DNA of 64,000 nucleotides from Candidatus Thorarchaeota archaeon (GTDB taxonomy: Archaea > Asgardarchaeota > Thorarchaeia > Thorarchaeales > Thorarchaeaceae). Shown piece after piece: positions 9,359 through 19,639 of this stretch. The stretch is from assembly GCA_029855935.1 (NCBI GenBank), contig JAGSHN010000027.1:121348-185347 (forward strand). The letters run 5' to 3'. The translations under genes and the position numbers were made by a program. Numbering within the stretch: the first letter of the stretch is position 1; each line of letters begins with the position of its first letter. The notes beneath the pieces are model-generated. The model had not been told where the DNA came from, ran no database searches, and saw only the letters and a list, made by a program, of their open reading frames with translations.

Positions 9359-10696
9359 ATGGAGATACCAATTCTGAGCTCATTCATCGAAGGTCTTAGA
9401 CTGTTTCTCAGCAACAAGCGCCTGAAGTGGTTGACGGGAGTCTTCCTCCTAAGCCTGGTAGTCACATCGCTGTCAGGAGGCGTAGGCCTCTACCTCGTTG
9501 GCAGAGATCCGACCCTTCGGGGCGCTGCAATGTTTCTCGTTGCACTGACGTCCGGTGTGTGGCCGGTCTTCTTCATGCTGGCCTCCTTCATGGCGCTGGT
9601 CAGACTGGAGAGGTTCGTCGCCAGTGATGAGTCCTACAAGAGGTCTGCCATTCTGTTCATTCCGTGGATTGTCATCAGCTTCTTCGCTCTGTTCTTCCTT
9701 GTCACCTTCTTTGCGGCCTTCCTCTTCGTTATGGTGTTCATCATTGCATTCCTCGGATGGATTGTGTTTCAAGCGTATTTCTCCACAAGGACCGCCCTGA
9801 GATACGGTGGCGCAGTACATGTCGAGTCCACGTCGAGGCTCACGAAGGCACTGTCTGTCTTCAGCAATGCATTCAACTACATTGTCATCATCGGCGCGCT
9901 CGCCTATGTTCTGCTCACCAATATTGCCGAGCTGCTGGGCTTTCTCCCACGGCTCGGGCTCCTGCTGCTAGGGACTGGTTTCGCGCTACTGTTCAACATG
10001 CTCAACTCAATGATCATGGTCAGGGAACGCAACAGTCCAAAGTTGGCGAATGTCGCTCTGATCGGGATGTTCATCTCACTGTACTCAGCCTACTTCATCT
10101 ACAATGCCGGTAAACCTGTCGACACGTCACCGGACATTGTCAGCATAGCCATCTCGATATTCTTCGTCTTCTACACAATGAGCTCCGTGGGGAGGATGCT
10201 CAAGCCACAGGTTGCGTCTGAGTCGTTCTTCAGGATCTCGGCAGACTTCGCCGCGATGCTGACATTCTTCCTCGCCTCCGGATACTACTTTGCTGACGTG
10301 TGGTTTCCGATCTCCCTACCCGACCCGACATTTGGGGCCACCCTCTCAGACCTCATCAAACTGATCATCTTCCCGTTCATCGCTCTGATAATGGAGCTAC
10401 TCTATCTCAGGCAGGCCAAACGCGTACCACCTGAGGTCGTAGCGGTGCCCGAGGCTGGAGCCGAGGAAGAGATGCCACCCGCCGAGGAGGAAGAGCCGAC
10501 CCCCGAGGCCGAGATGCCGCTTGAGTCTCCAGAGGAGACTGGCGAGGACGAAACGGGTTCGAGTGCTGTTGGGCCCGCGCCCTCCCCGGAGGAAGAGCCT
10601 GAGCAGAGTTTCGGCGTAGAAGAGGGCGAGGGGGAAGAGGAGATAGACAGCGGAGAGGTCATCAGCTCCGACTATGACGGCGAAGAGAGTGGGTAG
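9359..10696 (+). CDS. polytopic membrane protein with acidic C-terminal tail
   Basis: Many hydrophobic segments followed by a Glu-rich low-complexity tail. Confidence 0.7.
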   Translation: MEIPILSSFIEGLRLFLSNKRLKWLTGVFLLSLVVTSLSGGVGLYLVGRDPTLRGAAMFLVALTSGVWPVFFMLASFMALVRLERFVASDESYKRSAILFIPWIVISFFALFFLVTFFAAFLFVMVFIIAFLGWIVFQAYFSTRTALRYGGAVHVESTSRLTKALSVFSNAFNYIVIIGALAYVLLTNIAELLGFLPRLGLLLLGTGFALLFNMLNSMIMVRERNSPKLANVALIGMFISLYSAYFIYNAGKPVDTSPDIVSIAISIFFVFYTMSSVGRMLKPQVASESFFRISADFAAMLTFFLASGYYFADVWFPISLPDPTFGATLSDLIKLIIFPFIALIMELLYLRQAKRVPPEVVAVPEAGAEEEMPPAEEEEPTPEAEMPLESPEETGEDETGSSAVGPAPSPEEEPEQSFGVEEGEGEEEIDSGEVISSDYDGEESG

Positions 10697-10921
10697 GCAA
10701 ATCCCTCAAGTACACGTGAGGCTCGGTTCGATACTCAGTCCATCATAGTGGCCTGCCTGTTCCGTGAGAGCTATCTTGTCGCCGGTGGATGAGACCGCCT
10801 CCCTTCGACATTTCACACCAGACCGCGGACCCGGCCTATGCGAATGCTTTTATCCCACGCAGCGGGAGTTTCAGCCACAACGCCTCTCAGGCGTGTCGTA
10901 CTGAAGGAGTGAATCGATAGA

Positions 10922-11083
10922 ATGGCAAAGTACGAGTGTCAGGTCTGTGGCTGGGTATATGACGAGGAGCTCGGAGACCCAGACAGTGGGATTGCGCCTG
11001 GAACAAAGTTCGAGGACCTACCCGATGACTGGGTCTGTCCGATGTGTGGCGCTGGAAAGGAGGACTTCGAGAGAATCGATTGA
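10922..11083 (+). CDS. rubredoxin
   Basis: [53 protein letters not shown]; two CxxCG knuckles; missing from the ORF track because it is only 53 aa. Confidence 0.97.
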   Translation: MAKYECQVCGWVYDEELGDPDSGIAPGTKFEDLPDDWVCPMCGAGKEDFERID

Positions 11084-11228
11084 AGGGTCGCCCTGTTCGC
11101 GGTCGGCCGTACCGTGCGAGCATAGGGTGACTCACCTCTGTGTGTTAGGAGAACCGTTTTTTCATCGGCAACATTCCAGCGGTCTACTTTGGATAGAAGC
11201 CAGACCAGTAGGATGAAGGGGTGTCGGA

Positions 11229-11780
11229 TTGACGATCGTAGAACGACTCAATGGACTGTACTCGAGGGGAAGACTTCTCTCTGTCTGCCTACTCTTTCTG
11301 CTTCTCTCTGTTGTGATGATGTTGATCGTGGCCCCAGCTGTACAATCGGCAACGGGCCTGCCGCCACTGGACGTTCGCTTCGGCTATACGGCGGATGACG
11401 TGGCACAGTTCTTTCAGGCACTGGGTCCCGAAGGAATCTCTACCTACCACGCTATGTGGGGACTCGACATCGTATATCCTGCGGCGTACGGAATGGGCGC
11501 TATGATGGCGATGGCTGTACTGGGGAGAAGGCTATTCTCGCCCGACTCGCAACTTCAATGGATCATGGTGGTCCCACTCGCGGCTATGCTGATGGACTAC
11601 GTGGAGAACGTGTGTCTTCTCATATTGTCCCTCTCCCCCACCAGTGTGAATCCACTGCTTGCAGCTGTGGCAAGTGGTGCCACCATCACTAAGTGGGTTC
11701 TGATCATCATCACAGTGCTGGCTCTGCTGGTCGAGCTAGTTGCCCACCTGATTATGTCGAGGAGGGGCGAGCCGAGATAG
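11229..11780 (+). CDS. membrane protein, unknown
   Basis: 4-5 hydrophobic segments; TTG start. Confidence 0.6.
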   Translation: MTIVERLNGLYSRGRLLSVCLLFLLLSVVMMLIVAPAVQSATGLPPLDVRFGYTADDVAQFFQALGPEGISTYHAMWGLDIVYPAAYGMGAMMAMAVLGRRLFSPDSQLQWIMVVPLAAMLMDYVENVCLLILSLSPTSVNPLLAAVASGATITKWVLIIITVLALLVELVAHLIMSRRGEPR

Positions 11781-11861
11781 TGTGTGCCTCGGTGTGCTGG
11801 AGGACACATCGAAACCATTTTGTGAGCTGCCGAGAAGGCCGTTGGCAGAGGATTGAACGCA

Positions 11862-13598
11862 ATGGATGAGAAGCTTCTCAGGCTCCGCCATTCATTGGCA
11901 CACGTTATGGCTCAGGCCGTTCTCGAGCTGTTCCCAGATGCAAAGCTGGGAATAGGTCCTGCGATTGAAGACGGCTTCTACTACGACTTTCTCCTTCCGC
12001 GGCCTCTCACGCCCGAGGACCTGAAGGAGATAGAGACCATTATGCGACGCAGCATAAAGGAGAAGCACGACTTCATCAGGGAGGAGATAACACGAGAGCA
12101 GGCCCTTGAGATGTTCAAAGATCAGCCGTTCAAGATTGAACTCATCAACGACCTCCCGCCTGACGAGACAATCAGCATCTACCGGCACGACGGCTTCGTC
12201 GACCTGTGTCGCGGACCACATGTGTCAAACACTGGAGATATCCCGCCGAAGGCCTTCAAGCTACTTGAGGTGTCGGGTGCGTACTGGCGGGGCAATGAGA
12301 AGAATCCACAGCTCCAGAGAATCTATGGGACGGCCTTCTTCACGAAGGATGAGTTGAGGGCCTATCTCGACAGGCTGGAGGAGATACGCCAGAGAGACCA
12401 CCGGAGGCTTGGCAAGGAGCTTGAGCTGTTCCATATGTCGGAGGCCATCGGGTCGGGTCTGGTACTATGGTTGCCAAAGGGCGCAGCCGTGAGAGCTGCT
12501 CTGGAGGACTACTGGAGACAGGCACACTTCAAGGCGGGCTACGAGTTGGTGTACTCGCCTCACATCGCACGGCTTGACCTGTGGAAGACGAGCGGACACC
12601 TCGACTTCTACCGCGAGAATATGTACTCGCCCATCAAGATTGATGAGCAGGAATACCAGATCAAGCCGATGAACTGCCCGTTCCACGTGCAGATGTACAA
12701 GATGCGAAAACGCAGCTACAGGGAGTTTCCCATTCGCTGGGCGGAGCTCGGTACCGTATATCGCTACGAGCGTTCCGGTGTCCTCCACGGTCTGCTGAGA
12801 GTGAGAGGATTCACCCAGGACGACGCACACATCTTCTGCAGGCCAGACCAGCTCAACGATGAGATCACCAACATCCTGAACCTCAATCTCGATATACTGA
12901 GAACCTGCGGCTTTGAGGACTATGACATCTACCTGAGTACGAAGCCAGAGAAATACGTCGGGTCGGACGAGTCCTGGGAGAAGGCCACAGACGCCCTCAG
13001 GAGGGCTCTTGAGACCATGGGACTCGAGTATCAGGTCGACCCCGGCGAGGGAGTCTTCTATGGTCCCAAGGTTGACATCAAGATACGCGATGCCCTAGGC
13101 CGTTCCTGGCAGTGTACGACCGTGCAGGTTGACTTCAATCTCCCCGAGAGGTTCGACCTGACCTATATCGCCGAGGATGGCGCAGAGCACCGTCCGATAA
13201 TGATTCACCGTGCGCTGATGGGCTCGATGGAGAGATTCTTTGGCGTGCTGATCGAGCACTACAAGGGGGCATTTCCTGTCTGGATGGCGCCAGTGCAGGC
13301 GAGGCTCATTCCGATCACCGACGCCCAGCTCGACTACTGCTACGAAGTTGCGAGAGAGCTGCGCGATCTTGGTGTCCGTGTCGAGGTGGACGACGGACCA
13401 GAGAGAATGCAGAAGAAGATTCGAAATGCGCAGCTGGAGAAGGTGCCGTATCAGCTCGTCGTCGGAAAGCGAGAGGCGGAGAAGAGACAGGTCGCCGTTC
13501 GGCTCAGGACGAACGAGAATCTCGGGCCGATGTCCCTCGACGACTTCAAGGAGATGGTCCTGCGCGTGATCAACACACGTTCTCTCAACCTGACATGA
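11862..13598 (+). CDS. thrS: threonyl-tRNA synthetase (bacterial-type, no TGS domain)
   Basis: SAD editing-domain motif RHSLAHVMAQAV; class II core MNCPFHVQMYK, YRYERSGVLHGLLRVRGFTQDDAHIFC, HRALMGSMERFFGVLIEHYKGAFPVWMAPVQ. Confidence 0.97.
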   Translation: MDEKLLRLRHSLAHVMAQAVLELFPDAKLGIGPAIEDGFYYDFLLPRPLTPEDLKEIETIMRRSIKEKHDFIREEITREQALEMFKDQPFKIELINDLPPDETISIYRHDGFVDLCRGPHVSNTGDIPPKAFKLLEVSGAYWRGNEKNPQLQRIYGTAFFTKDELRAYLDRLEEIRQRDHRRLGKELELFHMSEAIGSGLVLWLPKGAAVRAALEDYWRQAHFKAGYELVYSPHIARLDLWKTSGHLDFYRENMYSPIKIDEQEYQIKPMNCPFHVQMYKMRKRSYREFPIRWAELGTVYRYERSGVLHGLLRVRGFTQDDAHIFCRPDQLNDEITNILNLNLDILRTCGFEDYDIYLSTKPEKYVGSDESWEKATDALRRALETMGLEYQVDPGEGVFYGPKVDIKIRDALGRSWQCTTVQVDFNLPERFDLTYIAEDGAEHRPIMIHRALMGSMERFFGVLIEHYKGAFPVWMAPVQARLIPITDAQLDYCYEVARELRDLGVRVEVDDGPERMQKKIRNAQLEKVPYQLVVGKREAEKRQVAVRLRTNENLGPMSLDDFKEMVLRVINTRSLNLT

Positions 13599-13620
13599 GT
13601 CATTGCGAACACACTGAAAG

Positions 13621-13628
13621 GTTATATG
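13621..13628 (+). promoter_or_regulatory. candidate TATA box upstream of the DUF4139 pair
   Basis: GGTTATATG about 40 nt upstream of the ATG at 13664. Confidence 0.35.
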
Positions 13629-13663
13629 CCCAGCAGGTGTGCGAACTCTGAGGAAATGGGTCG

Positions 13664-15184
13664 ATGAGAGAGGCAGAGGCACCAATATCGAGAGTCACTG
13701 TCCTTACGGATGGCGCCCGCATCACACGTACAGCGAGAGTCTTGTTGCCGAAGGGAACACATCATCTCGTGGTCAAGGGTATCACAGGGCTTGCCCTTGA
13801 GGACAGCTTTCGTGTGACTGGAAGAGGTCCTGCCGTCCTGTCGTCAATCGATGTCAAGAGCGAGTCGAGAGTGTACTCTCCCGAGGAGGAGAGGAGAAAG
13901 GCCCTTCTGGAACAGCTCAGGTCATTGCAGAAGAAGAGGCAAGAGGTCGCAGACGAGATAGACGTGGACAATGCAAGCGTCGTTCAACTCGATATGATGG
14001 CGTCTGAGTTCGCAGCGATAGCAGCACCTCTGCTCGCCAGCGGTGAGTCAGCGGCTGAGGACGCGCTGGGGTTCTACAGGGAGATCACCGAGGCCAAGAC
14101 CGAACTGCAGCGCAGAATTCGGACTAATGAGCAGGAGCTAGGAAGACTCGATGAGCAGATCGAGGCGGTCAAGGACAATCTCACTGAGATTGGCGCAGAT
14201 GCGAGAACGGAGCCGGTGTACAATGTCGAGATTCATATCGAGATGAAAAGTGAGGGAAGTCTTGAGCTCGACGTGACGTACCACGTCTCCGACGCGTTCT
14301 GGACGCCAGCCTATGATGTCCACCTCTCAGACAGAACTGCCCGTATCACCCGCCTTGCGATGGTGACAAATCATACCAGAGAGGATTGGTCGAAGGTTCC
14401 ACTTGTTGTGTCCACTGCATCATCAAGACCTGTGGAGATTAGAGAACCGACACCGTGGTTCGTCGATGAGGCGGCACAAGTCGAGCTAGATGTTCTTGCG
14501 CGCTCCATTGAGGCTGGCGCTCCGCCGGGCGTGGCAGGAGCACCACGGGTCAAGGAGTCCCGCGAGATTGGTGGAACAGTGACATACGAGGTGGAGAAAC
14601 CCGTGACAATCCCGACTGGTCGGAGCCGGCATCCAGTTCGGCTCGCTGAGGAGGTCCTCGATAGCAAGACTATGTACTACTGGTACGCCGACAAGATGGC
14701 CGATGTTGTTGCCCACGACGAGGTGACCAATGGCCAGAGTGTGTTGCTCCGGGGCGAGGCAAAGGTCTTCCAAGACGGAGAATACGTGGGCCAGTCCGTC
14801 ATCCCGCTAGTGGCGCCGGGCGAAACGTTCAAGGTGGGCACAAGGCGGACCTACGACGTACGTGCGGAGAAGAAGCTGAAGAAGCGGGTTGTTGAGAAGG
14901 CAGGCATCACACGAGGGAAGAAGAGGCGGTCCTACGAGTACGAGCTGAGAGTCGAGAACCACTCAGAGAACGAGATTGAGATCGAGATCCTAGACAGAAT
15001 ACCCCACAGCGAGGACCCGGAGATAGAGGTCCATATCGATGTCGATCGACTCGGAGTCGAGGAGTTCAGACTTGGGATACTGAAGTGGAGACGAACGATA
15101 TTGCCGGGAGAGAGCATCACAATCACGTATTCCTTTGAGGTCGTCTGGAACAAGGACATCACCGTCGTGCCCCCTCTCCCCTGA
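13664..15184 (+). CDS. DUF4139/DUF4140 (mucoidy inhibitor MuiA family) protein
   Basis: N-term ITRVTVLTDGARITR-type DUF4140 start, coiled coil, C-term DVTYHVSDAFWTPAYDVHL DUF4139 core. Confidence 0.82.
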   Translation: MREAEAPISRVTVLTDGARITRTARVLLPKGTHHLVVKGITGLALEDSFRVTGRGPAVLSSIDVKSESRVYSPEEERRKALLEQLRSLQKKRQEVADEIDVDNASVVQLDMMASEFAAIAAPLLASGESAAEDALGFYREITEAKTELQRRIRTNEQELGRLDEQIEAVKDNLTEIGADARTEPVYNVEIHIEMKSEGSLELDVTYHVSDAFWTPAYDVHLSDRTARITRLAMVTNHTREDWSKVPLVVSTASSRPVEIREPTPWFVDEAAQVELDVLARSIEAGAPPGVAGAPRVKESREIGGTVTYEVEKPVTIPTGRSRHPVRLAEEVLDSKTMYYWYADKMADVVAHDEVTNGQSVLLRGEAKVFQDGEYVGQSVIPLVAPGETFKVGTRRTYDVRAEKKLKKRVVEKAGITRGKKRRSYEYELRVENHSENEIEIEILDRIPHSEDPEIEVHIDVDRLGVEEFRLGILKWRRTILPGESITITYSFEVVWNKDITVVPPLP

Positions 15185-15226
15185 CTATATGTGATGAGAT
15201 GAGAGACACAGGAGGAAGACTGAGGG

Positions 15227-16798
15227 ATGATTGAACTCAGGACAAAGACGACCGAGGTCACGGTCTTCATCAATGGCGCTCGCGTGACGCGTGCCGGTCA
15301 GATAGAGCTCGGCGAGGGAAGACATGACGTCAAAGTCACTGGTCTCAGTCCTTGGACTGACGAGAGCAGCATCAGAGTCCGTGGGCTTGCCGACGCGATG
15401 CTGATAGGTATCGCCACTGGAACTGAAACAGCACCAATCGAGGACAGGGAACGGATTGCAGAGCTTGAAGAGAGGCTCAGGGAGCTAGAACTGGAGAAGG
15501 CGAACATCGAGGATATCATCAGTGCCGACCGTGCCGAGCAGGAATACCTCACCAACTTGGCTAGGGGTGCTGCGCTCGACGTCGCACGCACAGCCGCACT
15601 GTCGAAAGACGTCAAGGCGAAGGATGTCCTGAACTTGTCAAGAGGAATACGCGAGAGGATCATGCGCATCAAGGAGGCCGGAAGAGAGAACGCCTTTAGG
15701 CTTGAAGACATTAAGAGGCAGATCGAGGCCCTGCGTCAGACCATTGATGAGATGAAGGCCGGGCACGAGAGGGTGAAGCGGACAGTAGTCATACTCACTG
15801 TCCAAGTGCCAAAGAAGACAACGCTAGACATTGGACTCTCGTATCAGGTCGACGATGCCGGGTGGTCACCGAGGTACGATGTCGACCTCGGACGAGAGAA
15901 GTCGACCATACGAAGGATTGCGATGGTCAGGAATCGGACCGAAGAGGACTGGACTGATGTCCAGATGGTGGTCTCGACCGCATCCGCGCAGCCTGCTGAG
16001 GCAATAGAGCCCACGCCATTCTATATCAGAAGGTTCGTTCCGAGGCCTCGCCCCATGCCGAGAGCTCGTGTCAAGAAGAAACGCGAGAGGCCCGAACCTG
16101 CCATGGCATATGCTGCTGCAGCCCCACCTGCGCCTCCAGAGATGCCCAACATTGAGGAGGAGTTCGCGGAGGTGGAGACAGGAACGGGGGGCGTGATGAG
16201 TTACAAGATACCCGGCGCCATCACCATTCTGTCGGGGGAGTCGCCCCAGCCTGTGACTCTGATCGAGGAGGAGTTGGAGTCGGAGAGGCTGTACTTCTGG
16301 AACGCAGCAGAAGAGGACGTGGCTGTGGTCGCAGAGAGACTGACGAACGGCGATGCGACGTTGCTGGAGGGCCCCGCCAAGATCTACGCAGGGGGTGAGT
16401 ACATTGGCGAGAGCAGGATAGGGCTTGTGGCCCCCCGGGAGGAGTTCAGGCTTGGTGCGCGAACCGCCCACGATGTCCGCGTCGAGAAGAAGCTCCTGTC
16501 CAAGAAGGCAGAGAAGGCTGGTGTGCGAGGCAAGAACCGAATAGAGTACGAGTACGAACTGATTGTGAAGAACTTCTCGGGAGAGAGAATCAAGATCGAG
16601 ATAGTAGACACGATACCTCATAGTTCGTCAGAGAAGATCCGCGTTGAACTTGAGGACGTCTCCGTCCCATACAAGTCGATGGAGCTGGGAGTACTTACTT
16701 GGGAGATTGAGATGGAGAAGGGACAGGAGACCAATGTCAGGTATCGCTTCGAGGTTGAGTGGGAACGTGACGTGATGGTCACGCCACCACTGCCGTAG
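15227..16798 (+). CDS. DUF4139/DUF4140 (mucoidy inhibitor MuiA family) protein, tandem paralog
   Basis: TEVTVFINGARVTRAGQIELGEGRHDVKVTGLS, LSYQVDDAGWSPRYDVDL; same architecture and same ...TPPLP end as the preceding gene. Confidence 0.82.
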   Translation: MIELRTKTTEVTVFINGARVTRAGQIELGEGRHDVKVTGLSPWTDESSIRVRGLADAMLIGIATGTETAPIEDRERIAELEERLRELELEKANIEDIISADRAEQEYLTNLARGAALDVARTAALSKDVKAKDVLNLSRGIRERIMRIKEAGRENAFRLEDIKRQIEALRQTIDEMKAGHERVKRTVVILTVQVPKKTTLDIGLSYQVDDAGWSPRYDVDLGREKSTIRRIAMVRNRTEEDWTDVQMVVSTASAQPAEAIEPTPFYIRRFVPRPRPMPRARVKKKRERPEPAMAYAAAAPPAPPEMPNIEEEFAEVETGTGGVMSYKIPGAITILSGESPQPVTLIEEELESERLYFWNAAEEDVAVVAERLTNGDATLLEGPAKIYAGGEYIGESRIGLVAPREEFRLGARTAHDVRVEKKLLSKKAEKAGVRGKNRIEYEYELIVKNFSGERIKIEIVDTIPHSSSEKIRVELEDVSVPYKSMELGVLTWEIEMEKGQETNVRYRFEVEWERDVMVTPPLP

Positions 16799-16890
16799 AG
16801 GAAGATAGGCACGAGAGAGACTCGTCAGTCCTACTACGAAACGGGCAGGCCGAGAGGCCAGATAGGCCTCAGGCCACACGAAGTGTCACA

Positions 16891-18237
16891 TCACATCTTC
16901 GCAAGCTCGTCCATCACAAAGACGGCGCGCTTGGCCGACCTGACAAAGTTGTCGATCTTGATGCTCTCGTTAGGGGAGTGAGCCCTCGAGTCATAGTCGC
17001 CACATCCGACGGACACGAAGGGCACAAGGCCTCTGAACAGGTAGAGCGGGCCTGAGCCTGCACTGGTCGGATGGATGACAGGACGGTGACCAAATGCTCT
17101 CTCCGTCGCCCGCGAGACGGCCTCCACGAACGGGTGGTCGACAGGGGTCTTTGCTGCAGGGTAGCCTTCCGACCAGGCGATCTTGACGTTCTGGAAACCG
17201 TGCTGGTCGAGATGTTTCCTGAGCAGTCTCAGGATGGTCTCAGGGTCCTGCGACTCAACGAGCCTGAAGTCCACCTTCGCGCTTGCCTCTGCGGGAAGCA
17301 CGGTCATCGATCCGGGTCCCTGATATCCCGTGGTAATTCCACGGATGTTGCAGGACGGGGATCCATAGTATCTCTCCTTGAGAGCATCGCCGCTCAGACC
17401 GAGAACGAACTGGTCGATGCCGTAGTGATGCTTCATCTCCTCCTCGTGAACATCGATTACAGCAATGGCCTCCCTCTCTGGCTCGGTGAGGGGTCTGACA
17501 TCGTCATAGAACCCCTCAATCAGGATATTCTCTTCCGGATCCTTCAACGAGTCGAGTGCGCGAACGAGGGTGTAGGCCGCGGAGGGCAGTATGCACGACA
17601 TCGATGAGTGGGCGTCGTGGGAGAGGCCTCGGACCTCCAGCTGAACGTACACTATTCCCTTCAGGCCCAGCCAGGCCTCTTGCCGCCCGTCCAGTCCCTC
17701 GCCACCAAACTCCCAGATCCCACCATCAGCACTCACAAAGTCCCGGTTGGCACGTACGAACTCCTCAAGATGGGGACTGCTAATCTCCTCCTCCCCCTCA
17801 ACAACGAAGCGGACGTTGACTGGTGGGTCAAGTCCCGACTCTGTGAGAGCACGGACTGCCCAGATTCGGGAGACAAGGTCGCCCTTGTTGTCAGCCACGC
17901 CACGGCCGTAGATCCGCCCATCCCGAATCTCCGGTTCAAAGGGCGGGCTATCCCACATGTCCAAGTCACCGGCGGGCTGGACATCATAGTGGTTGTAGAA
18001 CAGTAGTGTGCGCTTGGCATCGACATCGAGTTCTGCAGTGACCACCGACGCCCCCGAAGTGGGATGGATTGTGGCTTTCATTCCGGCCGCCTCAAGCATC
18101 TTGGCAACGGCCTCAGCAGCCCGTTCCATACTATCTCCGCCCTCGGCCGCGACCGAGGGGATGCGAACCAGATGAATGAGATCGCGAAGAGCGTCCTCAG
18201 TATGATTGTCGATGAAGCTCAATATCTCCTCGTCCAT
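16891..18237 (-). CDS. M20 family metallopeptidase (dipeptidase/ArgE-DapE-like)
   Basis: LLFYNHYDVQP, GRGVADNKGD, EGEEEISS, LSHDAHSS. Start chosen at MDEEILSF, not the ORF-track start 18336. Confidence 0.93.
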   Translation of the reverse strand: MDEEILSFIDNHTEDALRDLIHLVRIPSVAAEGGDSMERAAEAVAKMLEAAGMKATIHPTSGASVVTAELDVDAKRTLLFYNHYDVQPAGDLDMWDSPPFEPEIRDGRIYGRGVADNKGDLVSRIWAVRALTESGLDPPVNVRFVVEGEEEISSPHLEEFVRANRDFVSADGGIWEFGGEGLDGRQEAWLGLKGIVYVQLEVRGLSHDAHSSMSCILPSAAYTLVRALDSLKDPEENILIEGFYDDVRPLTEPEREAIAVIDVHEEEMKHHYGIDQFVLGLSGDALKERYYGSPSCNIRGITTGYQGPGSMTVLPAEASAKVDFRLVESQDPETILRLLRKHLDQHGFQNVKIAWSEGYPAAKTPVDHPFVEAVSRATERAFGHRPVIHPTSAGSGPLYLFRGLVPFVSVGCGDYDSRAHSPNESIKIDNFVRSAKRAVFVMDELAKM

Positions 18238-18413
18238 TTCTCTCTCCGTCTCTCTACTGGGGACAGACTGTGTGATATTCTCTGCGGTGTCCACAGTGGA
18301 ACAACACGCTCTGCTCTCCGGAGGCCGGACCGTCACTGTGTAGGAGAGCCAAGACCATAGAGGGAACGCTAGGAGAGGCCTGGGTCTCGGGTCCGAGCGG
18401 AGTCACGTGGATA

Positions 18414-18731
18414 CTACGTCACGGCCTCGACCTTGTCTTCCATCTTCCGTGGCTTGTCACGCCGATCGTCAATCCTCAGTAGAGTGGACACTCTCTTCGC
18501 GCCCGCCCTGAACATTGCTTCGTGTGCAGCCCTTGTGACCTCCAAGACCTGTTCCACTGTGTCTGCCTCGATGATTGAGCTCATAGGTGTATGCAGGACC
18601 CGTATTCCCGGAAACGAGTCTATGGCCCTCACCGACTCGCGAACGTACTTGCTCAGGCTGGTACCGACCCCGAAAGGGGCCACTACAAGCTCAGCGATGA
18701 CCTTTGTACTCGTCTCATCACTTTCCGACAT
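18414..18731 (-). CDS. MTH1187-family (DUF77, thiamine-binding-like) protein
   Basis: AELVVAPFGVGTSLSKYVRESV...LHTPMSSIIEADTVEQVLEVTRAAHEAMFRAGAKRVSTLLRIDDRRDKPRKMEDKV. Confidence 0.88.
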   Translation of the reverse strand: MSESDETSTKVIAELVVAPFGVGTSLSKYVRESVRAIDSFPGIRVLHTPMSSIIEADTVEQVLEVTRAAHEAMFRAGAKRVSTLLRIDDRRDKPRKMEDKVEAVT

Positions 18732-18904
18732 CGCACAGACTGGCCTCCTTCTGTCACTAAGGGCCACCCCGCGCGGCCGACGCCCGCTGGCCGAGCCCTG
18801 ACCGCCGAGTCGGTGGCCAGTGTGACCGTCGTCCTCCTATTGCAGTCTCTGAGTGAAACCTCAAGGGCGCCATATTAATATCGCTGAGAGTGTTCTGATG
18901 ATGC

Positions 18905-19558
18905 ATGGGAAGACGGAAGGCTGGGATTATCATTGTCCTGCTCCTTATCGCAGCTGGCGCACTGTGGTACCTGAGGTACCGTCCGGGAGACGGCGCCCCA
19001 CAGTCATTTGACACGGGAGGACGCTACGACGATTCCGTGCTGGATGATATGGGAGTGATCTACACCAATAGGTCCGACATCTACGCCTTCAATGAGGGAT
19101 ACAGCGAGAGCGACAATTGTCCCTGGGGATTCGTGCACAACGGGATAGACTACTTCTTCAGGAACAGTTCCACAGTGATAGCCGCTGCGCCAGGCCGAGT
19201 GGAGAGAATCGAGCCGACAGACTACGGGGAGGGCGCGTTCAACAGATATCGGATAGAGGTCGCCATCAGGTTCAACGCGACAGTAGAGGTGATCTACAAC
19301 TTCGAGCCCTTCACCCAAGACTCTAAGATGAGAGATCTTCAACTGTCTATGCTCAAGGTCGAGGTCGGTGACTGGGTGGCCAAAGGCGATGCCATTGCGA
19401 CGTTTCTGTACTGCGCCGAGGGCGCGCACATCCACTTCGGTGTGGTCCAAGACAACGAGTGGCGATGTCCTGCCCTGTATCTGTCGCAAGATGCGTACGG
19501 GGAGCTCCTCACTCTCGTTCACACATTTCACCCGGACTGGGACCTATGCTACCCCTGA
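18905..19558 (+). CDS. membrane-anchored M23/LytM-like protein
   Basis: N-terminal TM; HNGIDYFF and GAHIHFGV resemble the HxxxD and HxH zinc ligands of M23 peptidases. Confidence 0.65.
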   Translation: MGRRKAGIIIVLLLIAAGALWYLRYRPGDGAPQSFDTGGRYDDSVLDDMGVIYTNRSDIYAFNEGYSESDNCPWGFVHNGIDYFFRNSSTVIAAAPGRVERIEPTDYGEGAFNRYRIEVAIRFNATVEVIYNFEPFTQDSKMRDLQLSMLKVEVGDWVAKGDAIATFLYCAEGAHIHFGVVQDNEWRCPALYLSQDAYGELLTLVHTFHPDWDLCYP

Positions 19559-19639
19559 GACCAACACTCGAAACTACGGTCCCGCCTTCGGATCTCCTAG
19601 GATAGGATTGCACCAGACGTGTAGTTGACACAGGCCGAT

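Noticed and set aside
10402-10662. Ser/Pro-rich minus-strand ORF
   Set aside because: Antisense of the Glu-rich tail of the 9359-10696 membrane protein.
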